Part shown: positions 47,201-57,845 of the stretch, one piece after another
Numbering within the stretch: position 1 is the stretch's first letter
Layout of the letters: each line of letters begins with the position of its first letter
Source: Petrolisthes cinctipes
Lineage: Eukaryota > Arthropoda > Malacostraca > Decapoda > Porcellanidae
Assembly (NCBI GenBank): GCA_033782935.1
Contig: JAWQEG010001550.1
Span: 1 to 64,000, forward strand
DNA length: 64,000 nucleotides
Direction of reading: 5' to 3'
Translations under genes and position numbers: made by a program
Notes under the pieces: model-generated
The model's input: the letters and a program-made list of their open reading frames with translations, nothing else
Told to the model about the DNA's origin: nothing
The model's database searches: none

Positions 47201-49281
47201 AGTGCTGTAGTGCTATAGATTCCTCCTCTTGGAAGCAGTCAAAGGTCTTACAAGAGCAATAAAACAGGGCATAGAAATAAGACTGATCAGATGACCCCAA
47301 TGGAGAGAAAAGTTCAGCAGTATAAGTGAAAGAATAAAATGCTAAAAACAATATCCTTTTACTAGGCTGATCAACAGGGTGGTGTGGAATTAGGTATGGT
47401 GCTGAACTAGCTGCTCTAGGTCACTGAGGAAAGAAAAGACGAAGGCTTGTTCACCAGGTAAAAAAGAGAAGGGAGTTGAAAGCCTAATGTGGGGATGGAT
47501 ATTTCTAAGAAAGGAGAGCAGGAGAGAATGTGTCATTCATGGATTTTGTCTACCACTGACATCCTTACTCTTAGAGATGCAGCCAGAAGCTGTATAAGTT
47601 ACTCAGATACCTGTACTTTGTTTTCAACTGTACTGTACCTTGACTTTAGCTGTGAGCTTAACCTTCTTGGGACGTACAGTAATCTTGCGCTTGGGGCGGG
47701 CAGGCTTCCTCTTTCTTGAACGTCCCATCCCTGCTCCTGAATTGCTCAGGTCCTCCTCCTCATTGTCCCCTGCTCCCTCAGACTCCTCCCATCCTACATC
47801 CACTTCCAGCTGAGTAAGAGTTGGCTTAGTTACTTACATATGTTTACAGTATTAGGTATGAAAAAAACTGGTTGTTGTACAGAATAATAGGATCTCGATT
47901 ACACAAACATATTTAATACATGTCACAGACCCAGTAGAGCATCATGCCTGTATGGTAATAATATGGTATGGTAATGTTTTCCAATGAATGACTGAGTATA
48001 AAATGAAATGTTGAATATACATTTTAATAATGCTTTATCACAGGACAACTGTAGCCTAACTACATTTGGTCTATACTGTACACAGTTTTGAAACTTATGT
48101 GGATTTGTTCTTGCACTTCTACATTCATGGGAATGTAATTTTCAAATCAATACATTCACTTGCTTACCAATTCTGTATTATATTCTTTGATGTTTGAAAG
48201 AGTAAACTGTTAAACTTTCTTAATAGAACTGACTAGCATCTTACACACATTATTCTTATAAGTTCATTTTTCTTTAAGAATTCAGCTAGAGAAACTACAG
48301 TCCACCTTTGATGTAACCCAAATAATAACTTGTATCCATTACTTCATTTTAGATTCAGTCCCTCAACCCCCAAAGACTGCAAATCTCCCAGCCTGCCTAC
48401 CCTCAGAACTCCAAATCATGATTGAAAAATGAAATTCCTTTGATTCCCAAATTTGCTTTTACATATGTGAAGAAATTTAATTTACACACCAGAAAATGTG
48501 TGTATGAGACTCCTATGTCAAATAGTTACCTCACAATGTAACATCAAAGATGAAAAACTACCTGTCACTCCTGATATTAATTATGGTAATAATCCTCTCA
48601 GATACATACCTTTTCATCAATTATCATTACATTATTATGCAAATAAACATAATACATGTTTCTGTAAACATAAAGTGAAGTAGAATGACAATACAGGGCA
48701 ATTGGTTCATTTATTATGCGTGTATGTGTGTGATACTAACCGTGGGTGGGTGAACCTCTGAGGTGTGTGATGTAGGGTGCGTCTGCCTGAGAGCCGCAGT
48801 GGCCTGGTAACGTTGCAAGAGATCCATCTTGGTGTCTGCCAGCTCCACTTCAAGTCCATCCACTTGGTCCACCAGGGAATAGCACCGCCGGCAGACCAGG
48901 TGACTGTGGGCGGCTGCATTGGCCAAACCAACCAGCCGCGTCAGCATACCTACCAGCCGCCGCTGACTGACAGTCATGGTGGCCTTCTGTACCTCAACCC
49001 AGTCATGTTGTTGAGTTAATGGCAGTGACTTGTTGCAAACAAGACACCACACCTCTTTTTTGTTGTTCCCAGTCTCTGTTCCACCTCCTCCACCCTCATC
49101 CACAACCCCCAACACTTCTCCAGCATCTGTTCCTCCAGCTTTTACTTCTCCTACTACAACCAGCTGCTGTTCTCTTGGTCCAAGTTCTCCACCCTTCACT
49201 TCCACCGTTGTTCCCACCAGTGTAGTACTACTTCCAGCATCACCACCATCGGGAGCAGCAAGTGTTGTCACTACTTGCTGG

Positions 49282-49312
<31 letters not shown>

Positions 49313-49524
49313 GGTGGTGGTGATGGTGATGATGGTGGTGGTGTTGGTGGTGTTGGTGATGCTGCTGCTGTTGTTGATGCTGTTGGGGATGGTGAGGCAG
49401 AGAATGGTGTAGTGTAGTTAAGTGGGAGGGATGTGTGGAGATGGTAGCAGCATCAAGTGCAGTTCCGACAACAAGCTGCTGCTGCTGCTGCTGCTGTTGT
49501 TGTTGCTGTTGTTGTTGTTGTTGC

Positions 49525-49567
<43 letters not shown>

Positions 49568-49661
49568 GCTGTTGTTGGTGGTGGTGGTGATGGTGGTGGG
49601 GCAGCAAGGGGTGACCAGCCAAGTTCATGGTAAACATGCGCCGTTGATCATCGTACTCCAT
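41234..49661 (-). CDS. ZAD-type C2H2 zinc-finger regulator with poly-His/poly-Gln and AT-hook
   Basis: Coding exons: 49661-48741, 47809-47639, 46707-46525, 44572-44486, 43571-43350, 42268-41234. All are phase 0 with GT-AG junctions, 872 aa in total. A non-coding start to the first exon is implied by the acceptor at 49669-49671. Residues 22-62 are seven His then about 34 Gln, with a second His/Gln tract near 95-130. A ZAD-like domain spans about 206-286 (CLVC...VCRRC...LEVELADTKMDL). Then a basic exon, an AT-hook (RGRP near 396) and 11 C2H2 fingers, the first two split across exon junctions. The Pro-rich tail ends LLHDLQYQ. ZAD proteins are arthropod nuclear factors that dimerise through ZAD; the target is unknown. 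Confidence 0.92.
45232..45300. repeat. 70-bp segment duplicated at 48.5 kb
   Basis: 'tatgtcaaatagttacctcacaatgta' followed by 'gaaaaactac.tgtcac' occurs here and again at about 48518-48590, both inside introns of the ZAD zinc-finger gene. It may be part of a dispersed repeat. Confidence 0.6.
48298..48390 (+). repeat. Dispersed repeat family J, diverged copy
   Basis: 'cctttgatgtaac' through 'tcagtccctcaa' and 'aaagactgcaaat' parallels the copies at 1943, 13850 and 49690. It lies in an intron of the ZAD gene. Confidence 0.4.
49270..49600 (-). repeat. CAA/CAG and CAC/CAT coding repeats
   Basis: Two trinucleotide tracts inside the first coding exon of the ZAD gene: about 34 Gln codons (49479-49577, mostly CAA with CAG blocks at one end) preceded by seven His codons, and a mixed His/Gln tract at about 49280-49385. 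The CAA interruptions suggest protein-level selection or a stabilised repeat. Confidence 0.95.
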
Positions 49662-49689
49662 TTTCACTCTGTAAAGACACAAATATACA

Positions 49690-49820
49690 GTAAACCCCTG
49701 ATGTAACACAAACAAATACTAATTCATATTACACCGAGTCCCTCATCAATGAAGACCAGCAAATGTTTTCCTAGCCTTTTGTTATTCATTGCCATACACG
49801 CTACAGGCTAGGTCAGTGTT
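49690..49820 (+). repeat. Dispersed repeat family J, copy in upstream intron
   Basis: 'acagtaaacccctgatgtaac' then 'tcatattacaccgagtccctca' and 'atgttttcctag', as in the copies at 1943 and 13850. It starts about 20 bp upstream of the ZAD-gene coding exon's acceptor. Confidence 0.5.
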
Positions 49821-50444
49821 CTACTATCTTATTTCATCATAACCTAACTTGATTTTATATTGCAATGCTGTTGCATTCCCACAAAATTCCTGTTGCCACA
49901 TCTGAGAAATCATGAAGTACAGTATGGAAATGTAAGCCTTACAGGCTCATAACCTGAAGACCAGAGGAATATAATCATTTACTCCCTGGATATTGTAATG
50001 TTTTCCCAAGCAGAAATCTTCAAAAGCATCTAAGTTCAACTTAAAACATACTGATCTATAGGTGAACAGTTCAAGATTTTGCACTAAAGTGGACTACAAA
50101 ATGCAGTACAGTACACATAAAGAAAAGAAAATATTTGCTGGCACTAAATTACAGTATAATGAAAAACATTCAACCTAACATCACAAGCTCCAAACTGGCA
50201 ACTATTTTTTTTATTTTCAGTGAAGATTATTTCTGAATGTGTACATTTCATCTCTTTTTCTCTCTTTTTCACATTTCACCATATTCCTTCTGTTGCTCCG
50301 TCATTCGAAACCAAAACCATCCATCTTCCAGGCTCTTCCCCAAGACTGATGGATATAAAGTTGATTTGTTCTACAGGTCTATATCAATATTTAGTAAAGA
50401 GAAAGGTAGGTAATGATATCTTGTCACCAGATGAACCAACCTGA

Positions 50445-50640
50445 TTGATTGATTGGTTGATTGATATTAGGCACCAGACAAGCACTGATATATTTAGGCA
50501 CTCATTCTTTCCCCGCAGCATCCAAGAGTGGAATCATCTCCCATATCACGTAGTTAATAGCCCCACTCTTGACACTTTTAGAAATAGGATCACCAATCAT
50601 TACCTTCCCAATCCTAATCCCCAACCCGCAGTCCCTGACC
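50445..50640 (+). mobile_element. LINE ORF2 tail fragment
   Basis: The frame reads RHQTSTDIFRHSFFPRSIQE and then WNHLPYHVVNSPTLDTFRNR. This resembles the conserved 'SFFPRTI..WN.LP...V..S....FR' C-terminus of Jockey/CR1-type LINE reverse transcriptases. Preceded by a TGATTGAT-type short repeat. No RT core is present. Confidence 0.7.
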
Positions 50641-51175
50641 CAATCCACCCTTATCCTAACCCCCTTCCTAATCCTCCCCTGGATCCTTAAATCCCCCGCA
50701 TATTATGCTGCCCATGAGCGGCCCTCTGCGGGACCCACAACTCAAAAACTCGAAATAATAGCAACATGGGAAGAAGGTGATTGAGAGGTGGGGTAGTAAG
50801 CACAAAAGGTAACCAATGAAAAAGAGGGACAATTGGAGAAGTGAAAGCCCTTGTAGTTGCCTTTTACGACAAGCAGGGATATTGGGGGGTATTCATAGCC
50901 CCCTTACCCCTGGGGAATGTACCAACCTGACTTAACCTCAAATGTGGCTATCCCTTCAGGACCTAACTTAACTTTGCTGAAAAGTTATTATTAACTGCAC
51001 TTGTGCCAGAAAGATATTTATGGAGAACTGAGAAAGCGTGGCACGAGAGGAAACCTTAGACCGAACCATCATACTGCAATTACTGTAGACTTTGCATAAC
51101 ACAATAAAAAATTAGACATGATTTAAGACCACTCAATGAAACAAGTATTAAGAAAATGGCAATCAATGAAAAGTG

Positions 51176-51266
51176 CAGTTGGCAAAAAAACGTATTTGAA
51201 CTCCCGTATGGATAATTACATTTAATTACATTGTAAGGGTGGTTTCAATACTTTTTTGGCCAACTG
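51176..51266. mobile_element. 91-bp mini-MITE, Tc1-like
   Basis: CAGTTGGCAAAAAAACGTAT at the left and CAGTTGGCCAAAAAAGTATT on the opposite strand at the right. The TIR resembles the element at 30002 (CAGTCGGCAAAAAAAG). The right flank is TA and the left flank is TG. Confidence 0.65.
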
Positions 51267-51455
51267 TACAACACTAGGATCCAGAATTAATATTGTTACT
51301 CTAGTGCGGGCAGAGCTCTCGTAATGAAGGGCAAACTTAATCAAATCACAACAAAAAACTACAGATACTGTACATTAATATGGAAACTGGAACAGGGATT
51401 TTGACACGTAAATACAGGTAATGACAGATTATAAAAAAAGGAGAGAAAAGAAATG

Positions 51456-51818
51456 GGTAAATATTGAATGAATTACCGTTATTGCGTACGTTTTTTCTAC
51501 CTTCATTACCCACTTATTTAGACCTTTCTAAGACTATTTTCTTCTATGGCATTTCCTCCGCAAATGCCCCATTTCCAAGATAGGGCATATTCAAATGGGG
51601 CATTTTGAAATTAGCCTGACCTTACCTGACCTGACCTAACCTAACCTAGACTACATCAGACTACCGGGACCTAACCTGGGCAAACTACCGTGACCTAACC
51701 TGGGCAAACTACCGGGAAATAATCGTGATAAAGTACAATAAATGACAGGGGTAAAATACTTGGACCCAGCCGGATCTGGCAACACTGCTACAAAACGGTA
51801 ATTCTTTCAATAAATACC
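51456..51818 (-). mobile_element. TTAGG-bearing MITE F
   Basis: 363 bp, GGTAAATATTGAATGAATTA to ...AATAAATACC, with a perfect 8-bp duplication AAGAAATG at 51448-51455 and 51819-51826. The interior has CCTAA-type pentamers and 'ctgggcaaactaccg' repeats in minus orientation. Confidence 0.93.
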
Positions 51819-52075
51819 AAGAAATGTGTTATCATCCATATCTGTGACTCTTTTTAAACATTACCACACATCCTGTCAGACTATAAATTTACCAAAAAAT
51901 AAAGAAAGTGCTATCATCCTTATCTGAGGCTTTTCTTAATTAAACATTACCACACATTCTGTTAAGACTATAAATTTACCCCCAAAAAAAAAATTATCAT
52001 CCATTTCTGTGGGTCTTCTTAAACATTACCACACATTCTGTTAAGACTATAAATTTACAAAAAAAAAAAAAAATC

Positions 52076-52726
52076 GGTAAAGGTACAGAAGTGGACCTTA
52101 CTGTATAATAGATATTTTACTGTCATTACCCACTATTTTGGACCATTCTAAGACACTTTTCTTCTATGGTTTTTCTTCCTCAAATGCCCCGTTTCCAAGA
52201 TAGGGCATATTCAAATGGGGCATTTTGAAATTAGCCTGACCTTACCTGACCTGACCTAACCTAACCTAACCTAGACCGCATCAGACTACCGGGACCTAAC
52301 CTGGGCAAACTACCGGGACCTAACCTGGGCAAACTACCGGGAAATAATCGTGATAAAGTACAATAAATGACAGGGGTAAAATACTAGAACCCAGCCGGAT
52401 CTGGCAACACTGCTGCAGATTGTAATGAAATGAAATAAATTGGTGAATAATATATAGTATACGACGTAAATTAAGGTAGGAAGTGTATTATAAAGGCAGA
52501 ACAATAGTAAAATGCGTGTTTCCCCCACCCGTCAACCCCCCATTCCCCCCACCCGTCAACCCCGCCCCCCATGTTTCTATGGGTATTGGGAATGGGGCAT
52601 ATCTCGAAAACGGGGCATTTGAGGAAGAAAACCCATAGAAGAAAAGTGTCTTAGAATGGTCCAAATTAGTGGGTAATGACAGTAAAATATCTATTATACA
52701 GTAAGGTCCACTTCTGTACTAATACC
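52076..52726 (-). mobile_element. TTAGG-bearing element E, long-armed relative
   Basis: 651 bp. The outer arms of about 125 bp are inverted: GGTAAAGGTACAGAAGTGG at the left, and GGTATTAGTACAGAAGTGG on the opposite strand at the right. A perfect 8-bp duplication AAAAAATC lies at 52068-52075 and 52727-52734. The middle (about 52196-52415) is the same TTAGG-containing core as the shorter copies. No transposase is present. Confidence 0.9.
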
Positions 52727-53559
52727 AAAAAATCCACCCACAAAACGAGGGAGTGGCTTAAGTAAAGAATTACCGTTAATACAAATTTACAATGATCCAA
52801 TACACTCCCCCAAAATTACCATTACATAATTATTATATATTATTATGTATGTGTTCCTGGTGTGTATGTATGTGTAATTATGTGGGGCCTTTATCCTATT
52901 ATATGTTGCTAAGTAATTCATTCGATATAATAATTTAGGCGTCAGAAAACACCAAAGCGAGTCACGTCACTAGAAATGGTGTCCGAACCTGCTGGCAGCC
53001 ATTACAATATTATTACTATTTACTGTCATTTTACACCGTATTAATAACACCATAACACTGTACAACATATCCCTCTGTAACACATGCTATATAACACACA
53101 CCTGGCTGGTTCCCTGGTATTGCAGAGGGTTTACAAAGCAGGAAAATGAATATATAGTGAGTTTGGTCAACAATGGACGGCGAGTGTTGTAGGCGTCAGC
53201 AGCTGCCCATCTTCACTTATAAATTAAGTTACAGTATTTTTTTCGGGTTTTCTACAGCATCGTACACTTCCACTTCTCATAAGGCGTCTTTATTCATCTC
53301 CAGTTGTAGGGTGTTTATCTGTTTGTTTTATTTGATGTGTTTATAGGAGGTTTTTCTTATAAATATTAAAGTATCACTTATTTATCACAATTACAATAAC
53401 AAGGTGTTGCATTATTTTTTTCTTGTTCAGCCTCGTATGTTTAGGGAGGTAATAAGCAGCTGGATTAAGTTGCGCATCTCTTGAGTGATCACTTTGCCCT
53501 TGAGACTATAATCTTATACCCTCTCTACAATTTCAATAATTGTCCACAGGAAAAGGCAT

Positions 53560-54790
53560 GCTGTCTCTGCTGCCCGTCTGCCTCAGCTCATGTCAAGAGT
53601 TAAGGAGTGGTATGTTATATCTAAATGTTCTTTTCTTAATTTTGCTTCTATTTACCAGGAGCTTGTTGATGTCATTGATGGCTTTGTGGCTGGATGTATG
53701 GCCCTATAGAAGTGACTCATTTCGGCACAGACCTTATATTAGGGATCCCCTTCTGATCATTGAACACAAAAACAATGCAGTGTTGAAAAGGCGCTGGTAA
53801 GATCTAGTGATTGTGAAACTAGCTAGTGACTGTTGCTAAACACTTGATAAAACTACGTATGGAAGTGAGAAAACAACATCGGGGTGACTTTCTTGAAGTG
53901 ATTCATAAGACACACTTCAGGCAGTGTGGCATCATGTTAACAAAGTTAAGGGAAAGAAAATCAGTACTACATAGTGACACACATCCAGTCGACAAAGATC
54001 AGAGGAACTTCCGGATTCCTGAGCTTCTATGTGCTGTTACACAATGTAAATCAACAACACTTGCTGAAGATGGACTAAACAATAATATTCTTAACTCACT
54101 TCTTACCATACAGAATGATAATTTTATTCTTTAAATCTGTCATTTATTACGGGTTGCCAAACACCTGCGTGGAAGGCTGCATATAGCCTTCTTATTCACA
54201 TACTTAAGAGTGATGGGTCTTTTTCGCTTCAATTGTCTTATACTAGCTGTTTATGTAAAATGATGGAAAGGATTGTATCACACTAGTTATTATACACGAT
54301 AGGGAATAAAATATCCCCTAACCTTTTTTTATTCATGAAAGGACGCTTCACCAGTGACGTACGTACTGCTTTGTTTACTGTCTCACAAATACAAATGTCT
54401 CCTCTAGGGAGTGATAGACTTGAAGGGAGCTTTTAAGGGTGGATTATCTGTGTAATAGGAAAGGCAATTAAGGTGTGATTCCAGTGTGTGTATCCTACTC
54501 TGGTGAAAAGTCTTTTGAACTAGGAACACCACAAGGGGAGTTCTTAGTCCAATGTTGTTTAATAATTATGGACAAAATTGCCAGACACCCGGCCATTCCC
54601 ACAAGGTACTCAGGTTATAATATATCTGATGATATACTCCTTCAGTGTGACATATACCTCACACTCTCACTCCGACTCTTAGGGAACATGAGCAACTCTG
54701 CTTGTATATGGCCCTTATTATAAATGAAAATAAATTTAAGATTCAAACTAGACTTAAACATCTCCATTGTATTGAGTACGTTGTGAATTT
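53560..54790 (+). pseudogene. Degenerate LINE reverse transcriptase
   Basis: Scattered pieces in three frames recall a Jockey/I-type RT: a 'SLTSCLCKMMERIV'-like stretch near 54230-54275, ELGTPQG near 54515 (the usual GTPQG box), and a downstream 'LREHEQL' region. Many stops and frameshifts. No intact catalytic Asp-Asp box was found. Confidence 0.5.
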
Positions 54791-55107
54791 GTACGTTTCC
54801 CGCCTAGCACCTCCTAGGACCTAATATAGGAGCTGGTGTGTCTGTACTCTGTATGTTATATATATGTATATACTATCTGTTCATTAATTGATTATACTAT
54901 CCAGGTGCATTTGAGGTTTAAACCCAGACAACTCAAGCCTCCAGTGGCAGAAGTCATCCAAAATAAGCCCTGAGAATAATCTTAGGATGTCCTGTATCTG
55001 CCAAGGTAGAGGTCCCCAGGGCAAAGTTACAAGTATTACCCAGCATTAATTCTTTTGTAGAGTAAAGGAACGTGCCGTATGGTGTGTCGTGCGGCAGATT
55101 ATCTTAA

Positions 55108-55264
55108 GGACCCTGTGATTGTGTATACTAATTGGAGACTTCTGATTCCTCCTGACTATACCACGAAATTAACAAGCCGATCCTTCCATATAGGTGTGTG
55201 TGTTTCGTGGCAATATTTGAAGGACTCATTTACCTTCAATTTTCTGACTACATCACAGGGTCCC
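55108..55264. mobile_element. Short MITE (family G), copy 2, TTAA flanks
   Basis: TTAA at 55104-55107 and 55265-55268. Ends GGACCCTGTGAT and ATCACAGGGTCC are inverted repeats, and the interior matches 35777-35922. Length is 157 bp. The TTAA duplication points to a piggyBac-type non-autonomous element. Confidence 0.8.
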
Positions 55265-55602
55265 TTAAACAGGCTATCATTAAAGTACACACTCAGCAGG
55301 TTAATACCAAAGCCAACCTCTGTCTTCGTCTGTTTGCTTGTTATGTGAATTCTTGTCACTCACTTAATTATAACCCCATAGTGAAGACTACTAAATGTTT
55401 TCCAGACTAAGAGATGCGTTTGGCCTGTATTAATGGCAAGTGAAAATAAATTTTATTATATGAGGGATACATATGTGTGTGAGGTGTCGCGGCGGATAGA
55501 CGCGTCTGATACGTGCTCCGTGTATATTCGCGTCAACGGGCAGTATACTGTTATTTCATACTTAATAATCGATCAGAGAGTTATTGAATACCCTGGCCAA
55601 TC

Positions 55603-56742
55603 ATGGCCAGGTGTTATTCTTGTATGGAGACAACTGGGGGGGTGGATAAGTGGATTGGTTGTGAAACTTGTACTAGCTGGTGTCACTTGAAATGTGCTCA
55701 TCTCAACGGTGTGAAACCTGACAATATCAAGTTGATAAATTGGTCATGTGATAGTTGCTATATAGGTCTGAACAGAGTTCAAAAGGATATTAATGAGTTG
55801 AAGAAAGTAACGAATGATATTATTGAGTTGAAGAAAGTAACGAGTGATATGAAAGATCAAATGAAGAAGCTAGTGGAAGGAAAGATGGAGGATGTTGTGA
55901 CAGAGTTGGGTCGAGTTGGTGATGTGATCAGCGCTGACTCAGACCTGACTGACGAGACCTGGGCAACTGTAGTGAAGAAGAAGAAGAAAAACGAGAAGAA
56001 GAATCTGCTGGTGGTGAAGTCTACGGACGATAAGCTGAAGGTTGCAGATAAAAAGAAAGAAGTTGCTGAGGCTCTAGATGGTACACAGATAGTCAACACA
56101 AGATTTACACAGAAGGGAGACATCGTAATGAATTTTGAGGACGAAAAGAAGAGAGATGAAGCAGCTCATAAACTTGGGGCTGTACCCGATGTGACGACAA
56201 AGAATGTAAGGAAGTTAAAGCCTAAAATAATGATTTGTAACGTCAACAAAGAAGAAGAATCTGGAGACAAGCTAATTGAGAACTTGATTGATCGAAATGA
56301 CTACTTACAAGGGGTAACTGACGTCAAGGAAAAAATGGAGCTACTTTTTGACAAGCCTGCTACAGGTGGTACCACTCATTACATTAGTAAGTGTGATCCA
56401 GAGATAAGGGAGCTAATTCATAAGAATCATGATCAAGTTAAATTGGAATGGGGTGTCTATTCCGTGAGGGACAGATATAGGGCGACGGTCTGCTATCATT
56501 GTCAAAGGTTCGGTCATACTGCACTTACATGTTTATCCAAAGGAAAGGGAGAAGATCCAATATGTGCTAAGTGTGCTGGTAACCATAACACGAGGGATTG
56601 TACGTCTACTGAGAGAAAATGTATAAGCTGTAAGAGGTTTAAGAAAACTGATTTTGAGCATATGGCAAATGATGTGAGGTATTGTTCAGTGATGCATGAG
56701 GAACTCCAGAAAATCAAAAGTAGCACAGAAAACGGATACTGA
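55603..56742 (+). CDS. LINE ORF1 protein with PHD-like and CCHC zinc fingers
   Basis: 379 aa and intact. Residues 3-51 form a C4HC3 PHD-like finger (CYSCMETTGG, CETCTSWCHLKC, WSCDSC). Next comes a coiled-coil-prone stretch with a repeated ELKKVT.D unit, then a Lys/Glu-rich middle. Two zinc knuckles, CYHCQRFGHTALTC and CAKCAGNHNTRDC, lie at about residues 298-338. Knuckles bind the LINE RNA in related ORF1 proteins; a PHD-like head is known from some CR1-group ORF1s. The stop TGA at 56740-56742 lies within a few codons of the open ORF2 frame. Confidence 0.88.
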   Translation: MARCYSCMETTGGVDKWIGCETCTSWCHLKCAHLNGVKPDNIKLINWSCDSCYIGLNRVQKDINELKKVTNDIIELKKVTSDMKDQMKKLVEGKMEDVVTELGRVGDVISADSDLTDETWATVVKKKKKNEKKNLLVVKSTDDKLKVADKKKEVAEALDGTQIVNTRFTQKGDIVMNFEDEKKRDEAAHKLGAVPDVTTKNVRKLKPKIMICNVNKEEESGDKLIENLIDRNDYLQGVTDVKEKMELLFDKPATGGTTHYISKCDPEIRELIHKNHDQVKLEWGVYSVRDRYRATVCYHCQRFGHTALTCLSKGKGEDPICAKCAGNHNTRDCTSTERKCISCKRFKKTDFEHMANDVRYCSVMHEELQKIKSSTENGY

Positions 56743-56754
56743 ACAGCACACACT

Positions 56755-57845
56755 TAAACATTATTAGAGGTTGTTTTTTCAATGCACAATCAGTGGGTAA
56801 TAAGGCAATGGATATTTGCGATCTAATTAACAATGATCATTTTGATATAATGGCGTTGGCAGAGACATGGTTGAGTAGTTATGACAAAGCTAAGATTCGA
56901 GAAATGACACCCGTGACGCATACTTTCTTGTATGTGCCGAGGCAAGGCAAGAGAGGTGGTGGAGTGGGACTATTTGTATCTAATATTTTTAAGAAAGTAA
57001 AATTAGATAAGGTGGAGTCATGGATTAGTTTCGAGCATATGCAGGTCAGTTGTGAGATGGGTGGGCGGAAATTTGTTTTCATAGTGGTGTATAGGCCACC
57101 ACGTGCTAATGCTGTTACATTTCTTGCTGAGTTTAGACTATATCTTGAGACGGTGGATTCAGTAAGCAGAAATGTATTCATATTGGGTAACTTCAATTTG
57201 TGGGTGGATGATACTGATAACCATCATGCTGTTGAATTCATAGAGATGATGAATGGTTTTGATTTTGTAAATAAAGTAACTAAGGCTACGTCCAGTACGG
57301 GACATATGCTGGATCTGGTTTTTTGTGATGCACGGCACGATCTCCTACAAAATGTTGATGTGGATGAAGTATGCAGCATATCTCCAATTCACAAGTTAGT
57401 TCGATTTGAAATTCCCTTTGAGAAAGAGAGGGCGCAAAGAAAATGGATCAGTTTCAGAGTTAAAAAATATTTCGATCCCGAGACACTTATTGACAGTGCG
57501 ATACGAAGGTTGGAAACAGAGATGCAAAATAGCTGTGAACATGATATGACGGAGGCGGGAAAATGTGTGCGATGTGTATCGATTTTGTATAATCGTGTTT
57601 TTAAAGGGGAATATGAGGCAATGTATCCTGTAATTACAAAGGAAATAATTGTTAAAGATCATGCACCATGGTTTAATGGTGAGATATCACGAGCTAAGGC
57701 AAAGAAGAAGAAAAAAGAAAGAGCTTGGCGTAGACTACGCACTGATATTGCTAGAAGAGATTATCAACACGCAAAGAGAGAAGAAAACAGACTCATAGTA
57801 CGGAGAAAGAGGCAATATTACTCTAGTAAAGTCAAGGAGATATGA
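56755..57845 (+). pseudogene. LINE ORF2 endonuclease part
   Basis: The APE-type endonuclease frame opens upstream of the first ATG (NIIRGCFFNAQSVGNKAM), so the ATG at 56793 is probably not the original start. Motifs: LAETWL (Glu), RGGGVGLFVS, VVYRPPRAN, and STGHMLDLVF. The usual GDFN is GNFN here, and the usual SDH reads SPIH. Both changes hit residues needed for catalysis. A frameshift near 57840 ends this part. Confidence 0.8.
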
